Source of the DNA: Herpetosiphon aurantiacus DSM 785
Lineage (GTDB): Bacteria > Chloroflexota > Chloroflexia > Chloroflexales > Herpetosiphonaceae
Reading direction: 5' to 3'
DNA: 64,000 nt
Assembly: GCA_000018565.1 (NCBI GenBank)
Contig: CP000875.1
Coordinates: 2,309,199 to 2,373,198 of the forward strand
Shown in pieces: positions 50,151 to 59,242 of this stretch; the stretch's first letter is position 1, and every line of letters begins with the position of its first letter. Position numbers and translations under genes: made by a program. Under the pieces are notes generated by a model, which was not told where the DNA came from, ran no database searches, and saw only the letters and a program-made list of their open reading frames with translations.

Positions 50151-50651
50151 TTACTTTGGTTGGCCTAACCGTGGCATAGTTTCTAGCAATGTGCGATGGA
50201 TATAGTTCAACTCTGGCGATTGGGTGTCCCATGTTTCGCCCTCAGGTACAGTTGCTTCCCACGAATCCATCCCAATAGATTGATAGACCCACCAAAGATT
50301 GTGCCATGGATCAACGAAACGCGAGAAAAGCTCGCCATACATCGGAGTTGGCTCGGTCACAATCGTTGCGCCATGAGTCACAGCAGTTTGTAAGGTTTGG
50401 GCCAGATCGGCAACATAGACTTGTAAAAAACTGGGTGTCCAAGGCCAATCGGGCTTACGATCAACCACCATCAACGTCGAATCGCCAAGTTTAAGCTCTG
50501 AATGCAGCACTAAACCATCAGTATCGATGGTGTGCGCTGCCTCAACTGGCTGTGCTCCAAACACTGCTTGTAAAAATGCACTAAGCTGGGTGGCCGCGTT
50601 GCTGATAATAAATGGATTCACCGTGCAGTAACCGGCTGGTACATGTCCCAT
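50151..50651 (-). CDS. VOC (glyoxalase/PhnB-like) family protein
   Basis: 166 residues from ATG 50651 (AAGGAG 7 bases upstream). The fold text VNPFIISNAATQLSAFLQAVFGAQPVE, HSELKLGDSTLMVVDR, LQVYVADLAQTLQTAVTHGATIV and FVDPWHNLWWVYQ is the classic paired beta-alpha-beta-beta-beta pattern of PhnB-like VOC proteins. Specific substrate unknown. Divergent from the WYL regulator with 83 bases between starts, so likely controlled by it. Confidence 0.88.
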   Translation of the reverse strand: MGHVPAGYCTVNPFIISNAATQLSAFLQAVFGAQPVEAAHTIDTDGLVLHSELKLGDSTLMVVDRKPDWPWTPSFLQVYVADLAQTLQTAVTHGATIVTEPTPMYGELFSRFVDPWHNLWWVYQSIGMDSWEATVPEGETWDTQSPELNYIHRTLLETMPRLGQPK

Positions 50652-50734
50652 GAGCTTGCTCCTTGAATCAGTTGCTGATGGATTGAGCATATTCTAAAAT
50701 TAGGACATTATTGGCCCTAATTTGGAGCAATGCT

Positions 50735-51700
50735 ATGTATTCGCCAACTAGCCGACTGTTGGGCGTGCTCGAACTCTTACAATCACGCCAGCAAATCAGT
50801 GGAAGCGAGCTGGCTCAGCGGCTCGAAATTCACCCGCGCACGGTTCGCCGCTATATTCAACAACTGCAAGATATGGGGATTCCGGTCGAGGCTGAACGGG
50901 GCATCTACGGCGCTTATCGTTTAAAGCCAGGCCAGCGAGTTCCACCACTGTTATTCACCGAACAAGAAATCCTGGCCTTGAGTTTAGGCTTATTAACGAT
51001 TCGCGAATTACAGTTTCCGGTTGAGCGAGCAACCGCTGAAACGACCTTAGCCAAGATCGAGCGTGTGCTGCCTGCTGGTTTGGTGCAGCATGCTCGCGCC
51101 CTGCAAGCAGCAATCAGTATCCAACTTGGCATCCGTTCACCGCGAATCGAGCCAGCTTGGTTGCTGCAATTGAGTTTGGCGGTGCAATACTGCCAACAAG
51201 TTCAACTTGAATATTTGTCTGCTCAACAGAATATGACTGAACGCACGATCGAACCCTATGGAATTGTTTTTAACGAAGGCGCTTGGTATCTAGTAGGCTA
51301 TTGCGATTTACGCAGGGCCATGCGGGTGTTTCGCTTGGATCGCATTCAGGCGATGCGATTGTTGGATTCAAACTTCGAGCGGCCAGCCTCAATTGATATT
51401 GTCGAAATAGTGCAGGCAGCCCTGAACGCCAGCGATCAGCCTGACGAGGTTGAGGTGCTGCTCAAAACAACTATCGAGCATGCCCGCCACATTATTCCGC
51501 CAGCTATGGGCCGGCTTGAAGCAACGCCGCAGGGAGTTCTGTTGCGCCGCGCCGCCGTGCATTTGGAATGGGTCGCCTTTACGTTGCTGGAGCTTGATAT
51601 TCCAGTGGTGGTGCTACAACCTGCTGCATTACGCGAGCTGCTTCAAGCGATCGCAACCAAAGCTTTGGGCATGAGTAATACTGCTGCGCCAACCGATTAA
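50735..51700 (+). CDS. YafY/DeoR-type HTH regulator with WYL domain
   Basis: 321 residues from ATG 50735 (GGAG 8 bases upstream; an in-frame TTG at 50711 is weaker). Residues 5-58 are a winged helix (RLLGVLELLQSRQQISGSELAQRL..., RTVRRYIQQLQDMG). The WYL domain (about 148-225) shows LEYLSAQ, TIEPYGIVFNEGAWYLVGYC and RVFRLDRI, a ligand-sensing module for nucleic acid or nucleotide ligands. A C-terminal WCX-like extension follows. Probable regulator of the divergent VOC gene. Confidence 0.92.
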   Translation: MYSPTSRLLGVLELLQSRQQISGSELAQRLEIHPRTVRRYIQQLQDMGIPVEAERGIYGAYRLKPGQRVPPLLFTEQEILALSLGLLTIRELQFPVERATAETTLAKIERVLPAGLVQHARALQAAISIQLGIRSPRIEPAWLLQLSLAVQYCQQVQLEYLSAQQNMTERTIEPYGIVFNEGAWYLVGYCDLRRAMRVFRLDRIQAMRLLDSNFERPASIDIVEIVQAALNASDQPDEVEVLLKTTIEHARHIIPPAMGRLEATPQGVLLRRAAVHLEWVAFTLLELDIPVVVLQPAALRELLQAIATKALGMSNTAAPTD

Positions 51701-51927
51701 TCAGCAATTTGCTTAGCTATCTGTACCAAAAGCCACTGATGGATTGCCTCGGCCAATTCTATATTTTGCTCTAAATAGCGTTGCAGCAAATCGCCATAGG
51801 CTTGTTGTGCTGGGTCGATCTGCGGGGCAATAAGTTGCCAGAGCTTGAGTGCGGCGTGGGCACGATGACGTAAGGCATGATCAATCTCGGCGATCAATGC
51901 CCGATCTGAAAGTGCTTGCCAATCCAT
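51697..51927 (-). CDS. Small helical protein of unknown function (76 aa)
   Basis: AGGAGG lies 6 bases before the ATG, a near-perfect ribosome site. The product is predicted all-helical (ALIAEIDHALRHRAHAALKLWQLIA..., LAEAIHQWLLVQIAKQI), with no cysteines or membrane segment. Its end overlaps the end of the WYL gene by 4 bases in convergent orientation. Family not recognised. Confidence 0.68.
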   Translation of the reverse strand: MDWQALSDRALIAEIDHALRHRAHAALKLWQLIAPQIDPAQQAYGDLLQRYLEQNIELAEAIHQWLLVQIAKQIAD

Positions 51928-52103
51928 TCAAACCTCCTATCTTCACTAAAATTAGCGATTTTATGGCCTGATTATAAGAGATCAAGCTAGCTATGTATGA
52001 TTAAGCACCAAGCGGTTAAAGGATTGTGACGTGTTCTCCTGTGGTAGTCGTCTCTTAACTTAATTGTGGTGTAGCTCGGCGTATACTGCATACATCGATA
52101 ACA

Positions 52104-52174
52104 AACAACGTTCGAACAGCGAATCGATACAGATAAACAACATTCACGCAGCGGATCGATATTCAACAACATTC
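52104..52174 (+). repeat. 2.3 copies of a ~30-bp direct repeat upstream of a membrane-protein gene
   Basis: AACAACGTTCGAACAGCG-AATCGATACAGAT (52104), AACAACATTCACGCAGCG-GATCGATATTC (52136) and AACAACATTC (52165) are successive imperfect copies ending 17 bases before the start codon. Position suggests a binding-site array or leader element. Confidence 0.6.
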
Positions 52175-52191
52175 AAAAATAGGGGGATGTT

Positions 52192-52752
52192 ATGAAAGCC
52201 TTACGTTTGTTTCCTAAACTGGTCATTGCCGTCGGTATCATCTTTGCGTTAGGCGGCGTGGGCACAATCGGCGCTGGGATCTATATTAATGATTTTGTTG
52301 GCGACAAACTTGCAGCCCAACAAATTACCACACCCGAAGATGCATCGATTCCGAATACGCCAGTGACCGATATTGCAACTGCTTTGAGTATGGCCGACAT
52401 CATTCAACACCATGCTGCTGAAAGTGGCCAAGGCCTATCGTATGCTCAAATGGGTCGCTTTGCCCTTCCCGATGGCGCACCAGTTGGCACGAACAATGCT
52501 GATGAAGCCTTGAAAGATGCTAATGGCAAACCAGTTGCCAACTCGGCTCGCAACACCCAATTGACGGCTGCTGGGCTGGTCACCTCATTGAGCCTTTCAG
52601 CAATGGCCTTTGGTGCTTCATATGGCGCAATGGCTCTTGGACTTGGCTTCTTGGTTCTAGGGATTATCATTACTGGGCTTGGTTATGCCTTACTAGGCTT
52701 GATCACTCCTGAAGTTGCCAAACGCTTTGGCCTCCAACCAGTAACCGAATAA
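52192..52752 (+). CDS. Membrane protein of unknown function, two to three TM helices
   Basis: 186 residues; GGGGG is 7 bases before the ATG. One hydrophobic helix at about 9-32 and two in the C-terminal third (about 125-175, GASYGAMALGLGFLVLGIIITGLGYALLGLI) flank a soluble loop of about 90 residues. I do not recognise a family. A clear terminator follows, so it is a single-gene transcript. Confidence 0.75.
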   Translation: MKALRLFPKLVIAVGIIFALGGVGTIGAGIYINDFVGDKLAAQQITTPEDASIPNTPVTDIATALSMADIIQHHAAESGQGLSYAQMGRFALPDGAPVGTNNADEALKDANGKPVANSARNTQLTAAGLVTSLSLSAMAFGASYGAMALGLGFLVLGIIITGLGYALLGLITPEVAKRFGLQPVTE

Positions 52753-52773
52753 CCTGCATTATCAGTTACTTGG

Positions 52774-52806
52774 AGCGGCAGTCTTTACAAAGACTGCCGC
52801 TTTTGT
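52774..52806 (+). terminator. Rho-independent terminator
   Basis: 12-bp perfect stem AGCGGCAGTCTT / AAGACTGCCGCT with TACA loop, followed by TTTTG, 21 bases after the stop. Confidence 0.9.
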
Positions 52807-52846
52807 GTATGCTCAAATTAATTAACCTGCAATAGGAGCATAATCA

Positions 52847-54307
52847 ATGTTTCCAATTAGCGACTATAAGCTTCCGCGAGCCACGCCCGAAGCACAAGGC
52901 ATTGCATCGGCGGCGTTGCTTCAATTTATCGAGGCCATGGATACCCACGTTAATCAAATCCATAGTTTGATGCTGCTGCGTCATGGTCATGTGGTTGCTG
53001 AAGCTTGGTGGTCGCCGTATGCGCCTGCCTATCCGCAGCTTTTATTTTCGCTGAGCAAAAGTTTTACCGCAACGGCGGTTGGGCTAGCGATCGCCGAAGG
53101 CTACTTTGCTATCGATGATCCGGTTATATCCTTCTTTCCTGAGCACACTCCTGCGGAATGTAGCCCTATGCTTGCAGCGATGCGCGTTCGCGATTTGTTA
53201 TCGATGGCAACTGGCCACGCTGATGATCCATGGGTATCGATGATTTCACGTCAGGATGGCAACTGGATTAAGGGCTTTCTTGAAACTCCAGTTGTTTATG
53301 CCCCAGGCACCCATTTTGTGTACAATACAAGCGCCACCTATATGCTGTCGGCAATTGTGCAGCAAACAACGACAATTCGGCTCGATGAATATTTGAAACC
53401 ACGGCTATTTGAACCATTGGGAATTGAGCATGTTGATTGGCACATATCGCCGCAAGGAATAACGCTGGGGGGAATTGGGCTAAGCCTGACCACCGAAGCA
53501 GTTGCCCGCTTTGGTCAGCTTTATTTGCAAAAAGGTTGCTGGAATGGGATTCAGCTTTTGCCAGAGGCATGGGTTGGGCAAGCTAGCGCCATGCAAATAA
53601 TCAACGGCGCTGATCCACATTCTGATTGGGCGCAGGGCTATGGCTATCAATTTTGGCGCTGCCGTCATGGAGCCTATCGTGGCGATGGGGTGTTTGGGCA
53701 ATATTGTATTGTTATGCCCGAGCAGGATGCGGTGCTTGTGATCACGGGAGGGGTGGATGTCTTTGCGATGCAGCAACCATTGAATCTGGTTTGGGAATAT
53801 TTGCTGCCCGCGATGCAAGCCGAGCGCTTGATAGACGATACGCTAGCGCAACGGCAACTAACAGAAAAACTTGCCAACTTACAGGTTCCAACTATCCACG
53901 GCGAATCCAGCGCGGCAATTGCCCAACATGTCTCTGGCCGAAGCTATCAGGTTGATTCGAATAGCTTCATGATTGAACGTATCAGCTTTGATTTTAGCGC
54001 AACTGGCTGTTCGGTTGTTGTCCAAACAGCGACGGCAACTGAAACAATTGTTTGTGGGTATCGCACATGGTCATTGGGTCGCAGCAGCCTCTTTGCGCAA
54101 CACTTTTTTGATGACACCCCAGTGATGGCTTACGGTGCTTGGACTGCCCCAGATCGGTTTACCATGGTTGTGCGGCTCTATCAAACTCCATTTGTTTACA
54201 CGATGGAATATCATTTTGTAGACGCTGAATTGCTAATGACGATTCAAATCAATGTCTCGTTTGATTCGTTAGCTCCGCTTGTGCTGACTGCGCGGCAGGT
54301 AACTTAA
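52847..54307 (+). CDS. Beta-lactamase class C/serine hydrolase family protein
   Basis: 486 residues, AGGAG 9 bases upstream. SLSKSF (about 74-79) is the SxxK motif with the nucleophilic serine; YNTSATYML near 161-169 provides the YxN-like tyrosine; GVFGQY and VITGGVD lie in the later region. The C-terminal about 130 residues are beta-rich. No signal peptide is visible, so it is probably cytoplasmic, an esterase or peptidase of the EstB/6-aminohexanoate-dimer hydrolase type rather than an antibiotic-resistance enzyme. Confidence 0.88.
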   Translation: MFPISDYKLPRATPEAQGIASAALLQFIEAMDTHVNQIHSLMLLRHGHVVAEAWWSPYAPAYPQLLFSLSKSFTATAVGLAIAEGYFAIDDPVISFFPEHTPAECSPMLAAMRVRDLLSMATGHADDPWVSMISRQDGNWIKGFLETPVVYAPGTHFVYNTSATYMLSAIVQQTTTIRLDEYLKPRLFEPLGIEHVDWHISPQGITLGGIGLSLTTEAVARFGQLYLQKGCWNGIQLLPEAWVGQASAMQIINGADPHSDWAQGYGYQFWRCRHGAYRGDGVFGQYCIVMPEQDAVLVITGGVDVFAMQQPLNLVWEYLLPAMQAERLIDDTLAQRQLTEKLANLQVPTIHGESSAAIAQHVSGRSYQVDSNSFMIERISFDFSATGCSVVVQTATATETIVCGYRTWSLGRSSLFAQHFFDDTPVMAYGAWTAPDRFTMVVRLYQTPFVYTMEYHFVDAELLMTIQINVSFDSLAPLVLTARQVT

Positions 54308-54376
54308 GCTGATGTGGATTTAGCGCCAGCGTTGTAATGCGCCATGAAAACAAATATGCATTAGGTACTCCTTTAA

Positions 54377-54859
54377 TTACAAGGCTTGAAAGTAGCGGGC
54401 AATTGGCATCAAGCGAAAGCCTTGTTTGGCATAGGTTTGCCGAGCCGGCTCATGGCCTGGATCTCCGCCAGTTTCGACCATGGCTACGCGCATGCCGAGA
54501 TTGCGAAAATGTTCGATCGCAAACTGGGTTAGCGCCGTACCAATCCCTTGTTGCTGCGCAGCGGGATCAACTGCTAGCATGACGATTTCGCCCATGCTAC
54601 TGGCTTGATGCAAGGTTGTCGCCACAAAGCCGACAATTTGTTGATCAAGCAAGGCAACCCAGGTTTGGTTGGTTGCAGCGGCACACACCGTTTCGACGGC
54701 TTGCTGCTGGTTGGTCGGCCAATCGGGGTAGAAATGCTTGAACACCGCAGCATCCATGGCAGCTTCCATCGAGGCAAATACGAGTGTCCAAGCGCGAATC
54801 GAGAGATCAACCACCGCAGCACGGTCATGGTCGGCATATTGCCGAATAACGAGATTCAT
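54377..54859 (-). CDS. GNAT family N-acetyltransferase
   Basis: 160 residues, AGGAGG 6 bases upstream. IVMLAVDPAAQQQGIGTALTQFAIEHFRNLG is motif A with the Q-x-x-G-x-G acetyl-CoA pyrophosphate loop; VAMVETGGDPGHEPARQTYAKQGFRLMP is motif B. The acceptor is not predictable. Confidence 0.92.
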   Translation of the reverse strand: MNLVIRQYADHDRAAVVDLSIRAWTLVFASMEAAMDAAVFKHFYPDWPTNQQQAVETVCAAATNQTWVALLDQQIVGFVATTLHQASSMGEIVMLAVDPAAQQQGIGTALTQFAIEHFRNLGMRVAMVETGGDPGHEPARQTYAKQGFRLMPIARYFQAL

Positions 54860-55006
54860 TACACCTCCTAGAACTTAGATGGCGCAGGCCAATCCTGCGT
54901 TGAGTTGATGCTAGCATAGCTGTGGCAGCTGCCATTCGGTCGCTGGACTGAATTTGGTTTAACTACGACGATGTTGCGGATTTCGCGCAACATCGTCATG
55001 ATCGCC

Positions 55007-57622
55007 CTAAAGCATTTCGATAGAGCCTACTGTGCCATCGACCCGAATCCGTTGCCCATCTTGGATGAGCTTGGTTGCGTGCTCTACCCCAACCACGGCT
55101 GCTAGCCCATATTCACGGGCAATAACCGCCCCATGGGTCATTAATCCACCAACTTCTGTGACTAGACCTTTGATCGCAACAAATAATGGTGTCCAACTTG
55201 GGTCGGTAAATGGCGTAACCAGAATATCACCAGCTTCAAGCTCGGCGGCTTCAATGGTTAAGATAACGCGGGCACGACCTTCAATGACACCTGCTGAGAC
55301 TGGCAACCCCACCAGTGTCCCCGTTGGAATCTGATCGCGTTGGTAGCTACCAGTGATAATTTCGCCCTCAGAAGTCATAACGCGTGGCGGCGTTAGTTTT
55401 TGATAATAGCTATATGCGGCCTTACGCTGATTGATACGATCATAATCAAGGCGCTTGCTGTTGATGGCGCTGCAAACTTCGTCAAAGGTTAGATAATCCA
55501 AATCTGTTGGCTCATGCAGCACTTTAGCCTGAACTAGCTCAGCGGCTACTTTTTGTAAGGCCTGTTTGTAGACAAAATAGCGGCTAACAATATGATACTT
55601 GGGATATTCACGATAGCCAATGAAATTGCGTAGTAGATCGATTACTCGTTTGGTTGCCGCAGCTTTTTGCTTACCATCGGGTAATTGCTGCAAACGTTCT
55701 AACAACTCCTGCTCTTTAGCTAAGGCTGTCTGTCGTCCGTGCTCGAATTTTTGTTGGCTTGCGCCATACTCAAAGCTTTTGAGGTTATTGAGCAATATGG
55801 GAATCAAGGTTATTGGCTTTTCACTCCATCGCGGTCGGGTAATATCAATTTCTCCGGTGCAGCGCATACCATAGGTTTCGAGGAATCTCATAATAGCAGT
55901 GCGAACGGCTTCGCCGCCTTCAAATTGAAGCAACTCATCCAAAAACGCCGCATTATTGGTCGCTGTTAGGTATGTAATTATGGCTGGATAGGGCCGAATT
56001 ACATCGGCAACATCCAGCAGCGCCAGCCCCATTGCCGAAGTGATATTGTTGGATACTGATTGTGCAAGGGTATCTGCTACATTGATTTCCCCCAGCCATT
56101 CCAGCATTCGTTGATTAATCCATGTTGCCGCATTCATTGCGGTCATAATTACCCCAAAACTTTGAGGATTGGCAAGATGTTGTTTAAGCTGTTGCAGATC
56201 TTCCCGAATGTATTCAGATACTGCGGCTCCTGATTTGGTTACGATGGTCTGGTTTAATCGAGCTAAAGCTTGCTCACTTTGATTGATTAACTCAGCTACA
56301 AGGGTTGGATTATGCTCAACTGTAGCCTGAAAATCGAGTGATGCTGCAATCGACTTAATGCTATCGAGGCTTGATGATGGCAGCTCAGGTGGTATTGCAG
56401 AAATAAAATCATTGCGCTCGATCAGCGTTGTCAACGCCGATTTAATCAATGGATCTGACTGACCTAAAACATCAAGCATAACCGAGCGGCGTGCGGGAGC
56501 GGCCAGATCTTCAATAATATCGACGAACAACCGTCCTCCAGCATGGATCATTGGTCGGCCTGCGGTTAATTGCCAGATCGATAACCCTAAAGGTTTCATC
56601 GCATCAGTCATCATTTGTTGATGCCCAACCGAAAGATAGATGTGTTTGTGTTGGTCTTGGTCATCAGGCAGTGGGTAGAGGGTGGTGATTGGGCGGCTCT
56701 GAAGGATAAAAAATACATCATCAGCTAAACACCATTCAATATCTTGCGGCTGGCCAAAATGCCGCTCGATGGTTCTGCCAATTTGCTCAAGCTGCTGAAT
56801 TTGAGCATCGTTTAGCGCTGCTTGACCTTGTTGTTCAGCCACAATAGGTTGTTCTTGCGTGCCGCCAGTAGCTAATGGATAGATTGCCAGTTGCTTGGTG
56901 GCGATGGTTGTTGCAAGCTGTTTGCCATTTTGGATACGATAGGTATCAGCATTCACCCGCCCACTAACCAACGCCTCGCCCAACCCAAAACTCGCTTCAA
57001 TTGATACGATCGTTCGATTGGCTGTGATTGGATCAGCGGTAAACATCGTTCCCGCAACCTGCGCTACGATCATGGTTTGGACAATCACTGCGATAGAGCC
57101 GCTACGATGATCAAGCTTATTGTTGATTCGATAGCTAATTGCCCGTTCGCTAAAGAGCGAAGCCCAACAGCACTTAATCTGTTCTAGAATAGCTGCTTCA
57201 CCCACAATGTTAAGATAGGTATCGTGTTGTCCGGCGAATGACGCAGTTGGTGAATCTTCAGTGGTCGCACTTGAGCGGATTGCATAGCCTTTGGTTGCCC
57301 CAAGTTGAGCAACCCGGTGCCTGATAGCCGCTTGAAATGCTGCTGGAAGCGGCATTGTTGTGATCTGCATTCGAATGGCTGTGCTAAGTTGACGGATTTG
57401 TTGGTGATCATTGTTCGTGAGCGACGCGAGTTGATCCAGCAATTCGCCCAGGGTAGTATTGGCCTGAATGATCTGCTTGAAGGCTGTGGTTGCAATACAA
57501 AAGCCACTAGGAACATTAATACCGTTAATGTGGATAAGCTGACCAAGATTAGTAGCTTTTCCGCCAACAATCATGCTATCAGTTGGCTTGAGCGTATCAA
57601 ACTCAATGATGTGTGATTCCAT
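55007..57622 (-). CDS. rph: Rifampicin phosphotransferase-like PEP-synthase-family enzyme
   Basis: 871 residues, the length of RPH enzymes. An N-terminal ATP-grasp pair (about 1-320: GGKATNLGQL, YAIRSSATTEDSPTASFAGQ, EASFGLGEALVSGRVNADTY, DIEWCLADDVFFILQSRPI), a middle helical region (SVGHQQMMTDAMKPLGLS) and a C-terminal swivelling His domain with TEVGGLMTHGAVIAREYGLA, His830 being the phospho-carrier. These blocks match rifamycin-inactivating phosphotransferases, which phosphorylate the drug with ATP. A housekeeping PEP synthase would be shorter and have a GGRTSHAAI-type motif instead. Substrate unproven. AAAGGGGG precedes the ATG. Confidence 0.82.
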   Translation of the reverse strand: MESHIIEFDTLKPTDSMIVGGKATNLGQLIHINGINVPSGFCIATTAFKQIIQANTTLGELLDQLASLTNNDHQQIRQLSTAIRMQITTMPLPAAFQAAIRHRVAQLGATKGYAIRSSATTEDSPTASFAGQHDTYLNIVGEAAILEQIKCCWASLFSERAISYRINNKLDHRSGSIAVIVQTMIVAQVAGTMFTADPITANRTIVSIEASFGLGEALVSGRVNADTYRIQNGKQLATTIATKQLAIYPLATGGTQEQPIVAEQQGQAALNDAQIQQLEQIGRTIERHFGQPQDIEWCLADDVFFILQSRPITTLYPLPDDQDQHKHIYLSVGHQQMMTDAMKPLGLSIWQLTAGRPMIHAGGRLFVDIIEDLAAPARRSVMLDVLGQSDPLIKSALTTLIERNDFISAIPPELPSSSLDSIKSIAASLDFQATVEHNPTLVAELINQSEQALARLNQTIVTKSGAAVSEYIREDLQQLKQHLANPQSFGVIMTAMNAATWINQRMLEWLGEINVADTLAQSVSNNITSAMGLALLDVADVIRPYPAIITYLTATNNAAFLDELLQFEGGEAVRTAIMRFLETYGMRCTGEIDITRPRWSEKPITLIPILLNNLKSFEYGASQQKFEHGRQTALAKEQELLERLQQLPDGKQKAAATKRVIDLLRNFIGYREYPKYHIVSRYFVYKQALQKVAAELVQAKVLHEPTDLDYLTFDEVCSAINSKRLDYDRINQRKAAYSYYQKLTPPRVMTSEGEIITGSYQRDQIPTGTLVGLPVSAGVIEGRARVILTIEAAELEAGDILVTPFTDPSWTPLFVAIKGLVTEVGGLMTHGAVIAREYGLAAVVGVEHATKLIQDGQRIRVDGTVGSIEML

Positions 57623-57898
57623 CGATTGCCCCCTTTGATGTCGATTAATAGCGCTGTTTGGTACTGGTATGAATGGGGCAATTGTAGTGAATTGGCAACC
57701 GAAAAAGAATTGACTTTGGGCCGTTTTATGAGCTAGACAGCCGTGTTATACTCAAGCAAAGCAATGAGATGGGCGGCCACAGTCTGTGGTCGCCCATTGA
57801 TTTAACCTGGTTGAGCAAACGATGCTCTTAACAATTAAACGTCAACGCGAGCTATGACCGAAGCCATAACTCGCGTTAGTTTGTGCTCGTTGGGCTGT
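57623..57898. other. Intergenic region with GGGCG hairpin (57771-57795)
   Basis: GGGCGGCCACA / TGTGGTCGCCC forms an 11-bp stem with one G-T pair and a 3-base loop. No T-run follows on either strand. It lies between the amtB terminator and the rph start; no gene is seen. Confidence 0.55.
57844..57877 (-). terminator. Hairpin with cUUCGg tetraloop ending the amtB transcript
   Basis: In minus-strand RNA a 15-bp stem AACGCGAGUUAUGGC / GUCAUAGCUCGCGUU with two G-U pairs closes a UUCG loop; read on the plus strand the same two positions are mismatches. This gives it a direction. The following T-content is modest (GACGTTTAATTG). Confidence 0.72.
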
Positions 57899-57979
57899 TT
57901 AGGCTTTTGCGCCTTGAGGCATGCGCAACCAAACGGCAACCAACGCAACGAACAGAACCAATGCAATGATGAATTCCAT
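57899..57979 (-). CDS. 26-residue membrane micropeptide downstream of amtB (candidate)
   Basis: ATG at 57979 follows GGAG with a 7-base spacer (GGAGCTAGCTCATG) and runs 26 codons to TAA at 57899. The product is a single hydrophobic helix (MEFIIALVLFVALVAVWL) with a short basic tail (RMPQGAKA), that is N-out or N-in bitopic. It begins 27 bases after the amtB stop and ends just before the amtB terminator hairpin, so it is in the same transcript. Too short for gene callers. Role unknown; a partner of the ammonium channel is a guess. Confidence 0.62.
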   Translation of the reverse strand: MEFIIALVLFVALVAVWLRMPQGAKA

Positions 57980-58006
57980 GAGCTAGCTCCTTATCAACAG
58001 TATGAA

Positions 58007-59242
58007 CTAAATTCCCATCCGATAGGCCACTTCGCCATGTTGACTGCTATCCAAGCCTTGTTCTTCTTCGGCTTCGCTAACCCGAATGCCAAACAAGAGA
58101 TCGACGACTTTAAGAATGCCCCAGGTCATGCCAGCGGCATAGATTGCCACAATCCCAACCGTGAGCGCTTGTACGCCAAGTTGGCTCCAATTGCCCGAAA
58201 GTACGCCATCAGCACCAGCAGGATTGATGCTCTTGGTTGCGAATACGCCAACCAAAATTGCCCCCAACACCCCGCCAACACCGTGTACGCCGAAGACATC
58301 AAGCGCATCGTCAACCCGACCACGCACCAAGTTTTCGACCACGAAGTAGCAGATGCCACCAGCTAAGAAGCCGATAATCAATGAGGCCATTGGGGTAACG
58401 AAGCCCGCAGCAGGCGTGATCGCCACCAAACCAGCGACTGCGCCAGCCGAAGCGCCGAGTACGCTTGGGCGTTTGTGTTGAATCCAGCCAGCGGTCATCC
58501 AAGCAAGCATAGCCATGGCAGCGGCTGAGTTGGTGTTGACGAAGGCTGAAACGGCCAAGCCACCAGCGCCAAGCGAGCTACCTGCATTGAAGCCAAACCA
58601 GCCGAACCACAATAAGGCAGTGCCAATCACGGTCATAGTTGTATCGTGTGGCTCCATTGCTTCTTTGCCATAGCCTGAGCGACGGCCAAGCACCAAGGCA
58701 CAAACCAGCGCCGAAACCCCTGAGGTGATGTGTACGACCGTGCCACCAGCAAAGTCTAAGGCTCCCAACGAGCGTAACCAACCGCCATCAGCCCAAACCC
58801 AATGCGCAACTGGGGCATAAATCAGGGTTGACCAAGCCAGCGAGAAAATTACGAAGGATTTAAAGCGCTTGCGTTCAGCAAATGCACCTGAAATCAAGGC
58901 TGGCGTGATGACCGCAAACATCATCTGATAGATCATGAAAGCTTGATGCGGAATCGTTGCCGCATAGGTTGGGTTTGGTTCAATCCCAACATTGCGCAAG
59001 CCAGCCCATTCGAGGCTGCCGATTACCCCGCCAACATCGGGGCCAAAGGCTAAACTATAGCCAAACAGCACCCATTGCACACTAATCAGGGCCAACATAA
59101 AAAAGCTGTGCATCAAGGTTGAAAGCACATTTTTTTGGCGAACCATCCCACCATAAAAGAGGCCTAAGGCCGGAGTCATCAACATAACCAAGGCGGCTGA
59201 GAGAAGCACCCAAACGGTATCTGCCCCGTTAATCATATCCAT
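58007..59242 (-). CDS. amtB: Ammonium transporter Amt/MEP/Rh family
   Basis: 411 residues, about eleven membrane helices. LMTPALGLFYGGMVRQKNVLS opens the family pattern; FAERKRFKSF, PVAHWVWADGGWL, DFAGGTVVHITSGVSALV, WFGFNAGSS and FGVHGVGGVLGAILVG contain the pore His pair and signature. It conducts ammonium or ammonia across the inner membrane. The C-terminal tail GIRVSEAEEEQGLDSSQHGEVAY is the GlnK-contact tail. No glnK/glnB gene is adjacent within the window. Confidence 0.97.
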   Translation of the reverse strand: MDMINGADTVWVLLSAALVMLMTPALGLFYGGMVRQKNVLSTLMHSFFMLALISVQWVLFGYSLAFGPDVGGVIGSLEWAGLRNVGIEPNPTYAATIPHQAFMIYQMMFAVITPALISGAFAERKRFKSFVIFSLAWSTLIYAPVAHWVWADGGWLRSLGALDFAGGTVVHITSGVSALVCALVLGRRSGYGKEAMEPHDTTMTVIGTALLWFGWFGFNAGSSLGAGGLAVSAFVNTNSAAAMAMLAWMTAGWIQHKRPSVLGASAGAVAGLVAITPAAGFVTPMASLIIGFLAGGICYFVVENLVRGRVDDALDVFGVHGVGGVLGAILVGVFATKSINPAGADGVLSGNWSQLGVQALTVGIVAIYAAGMTWGILKVVDLLFGIRVSEAEEEQGLDSSQHGEVAYRMGI

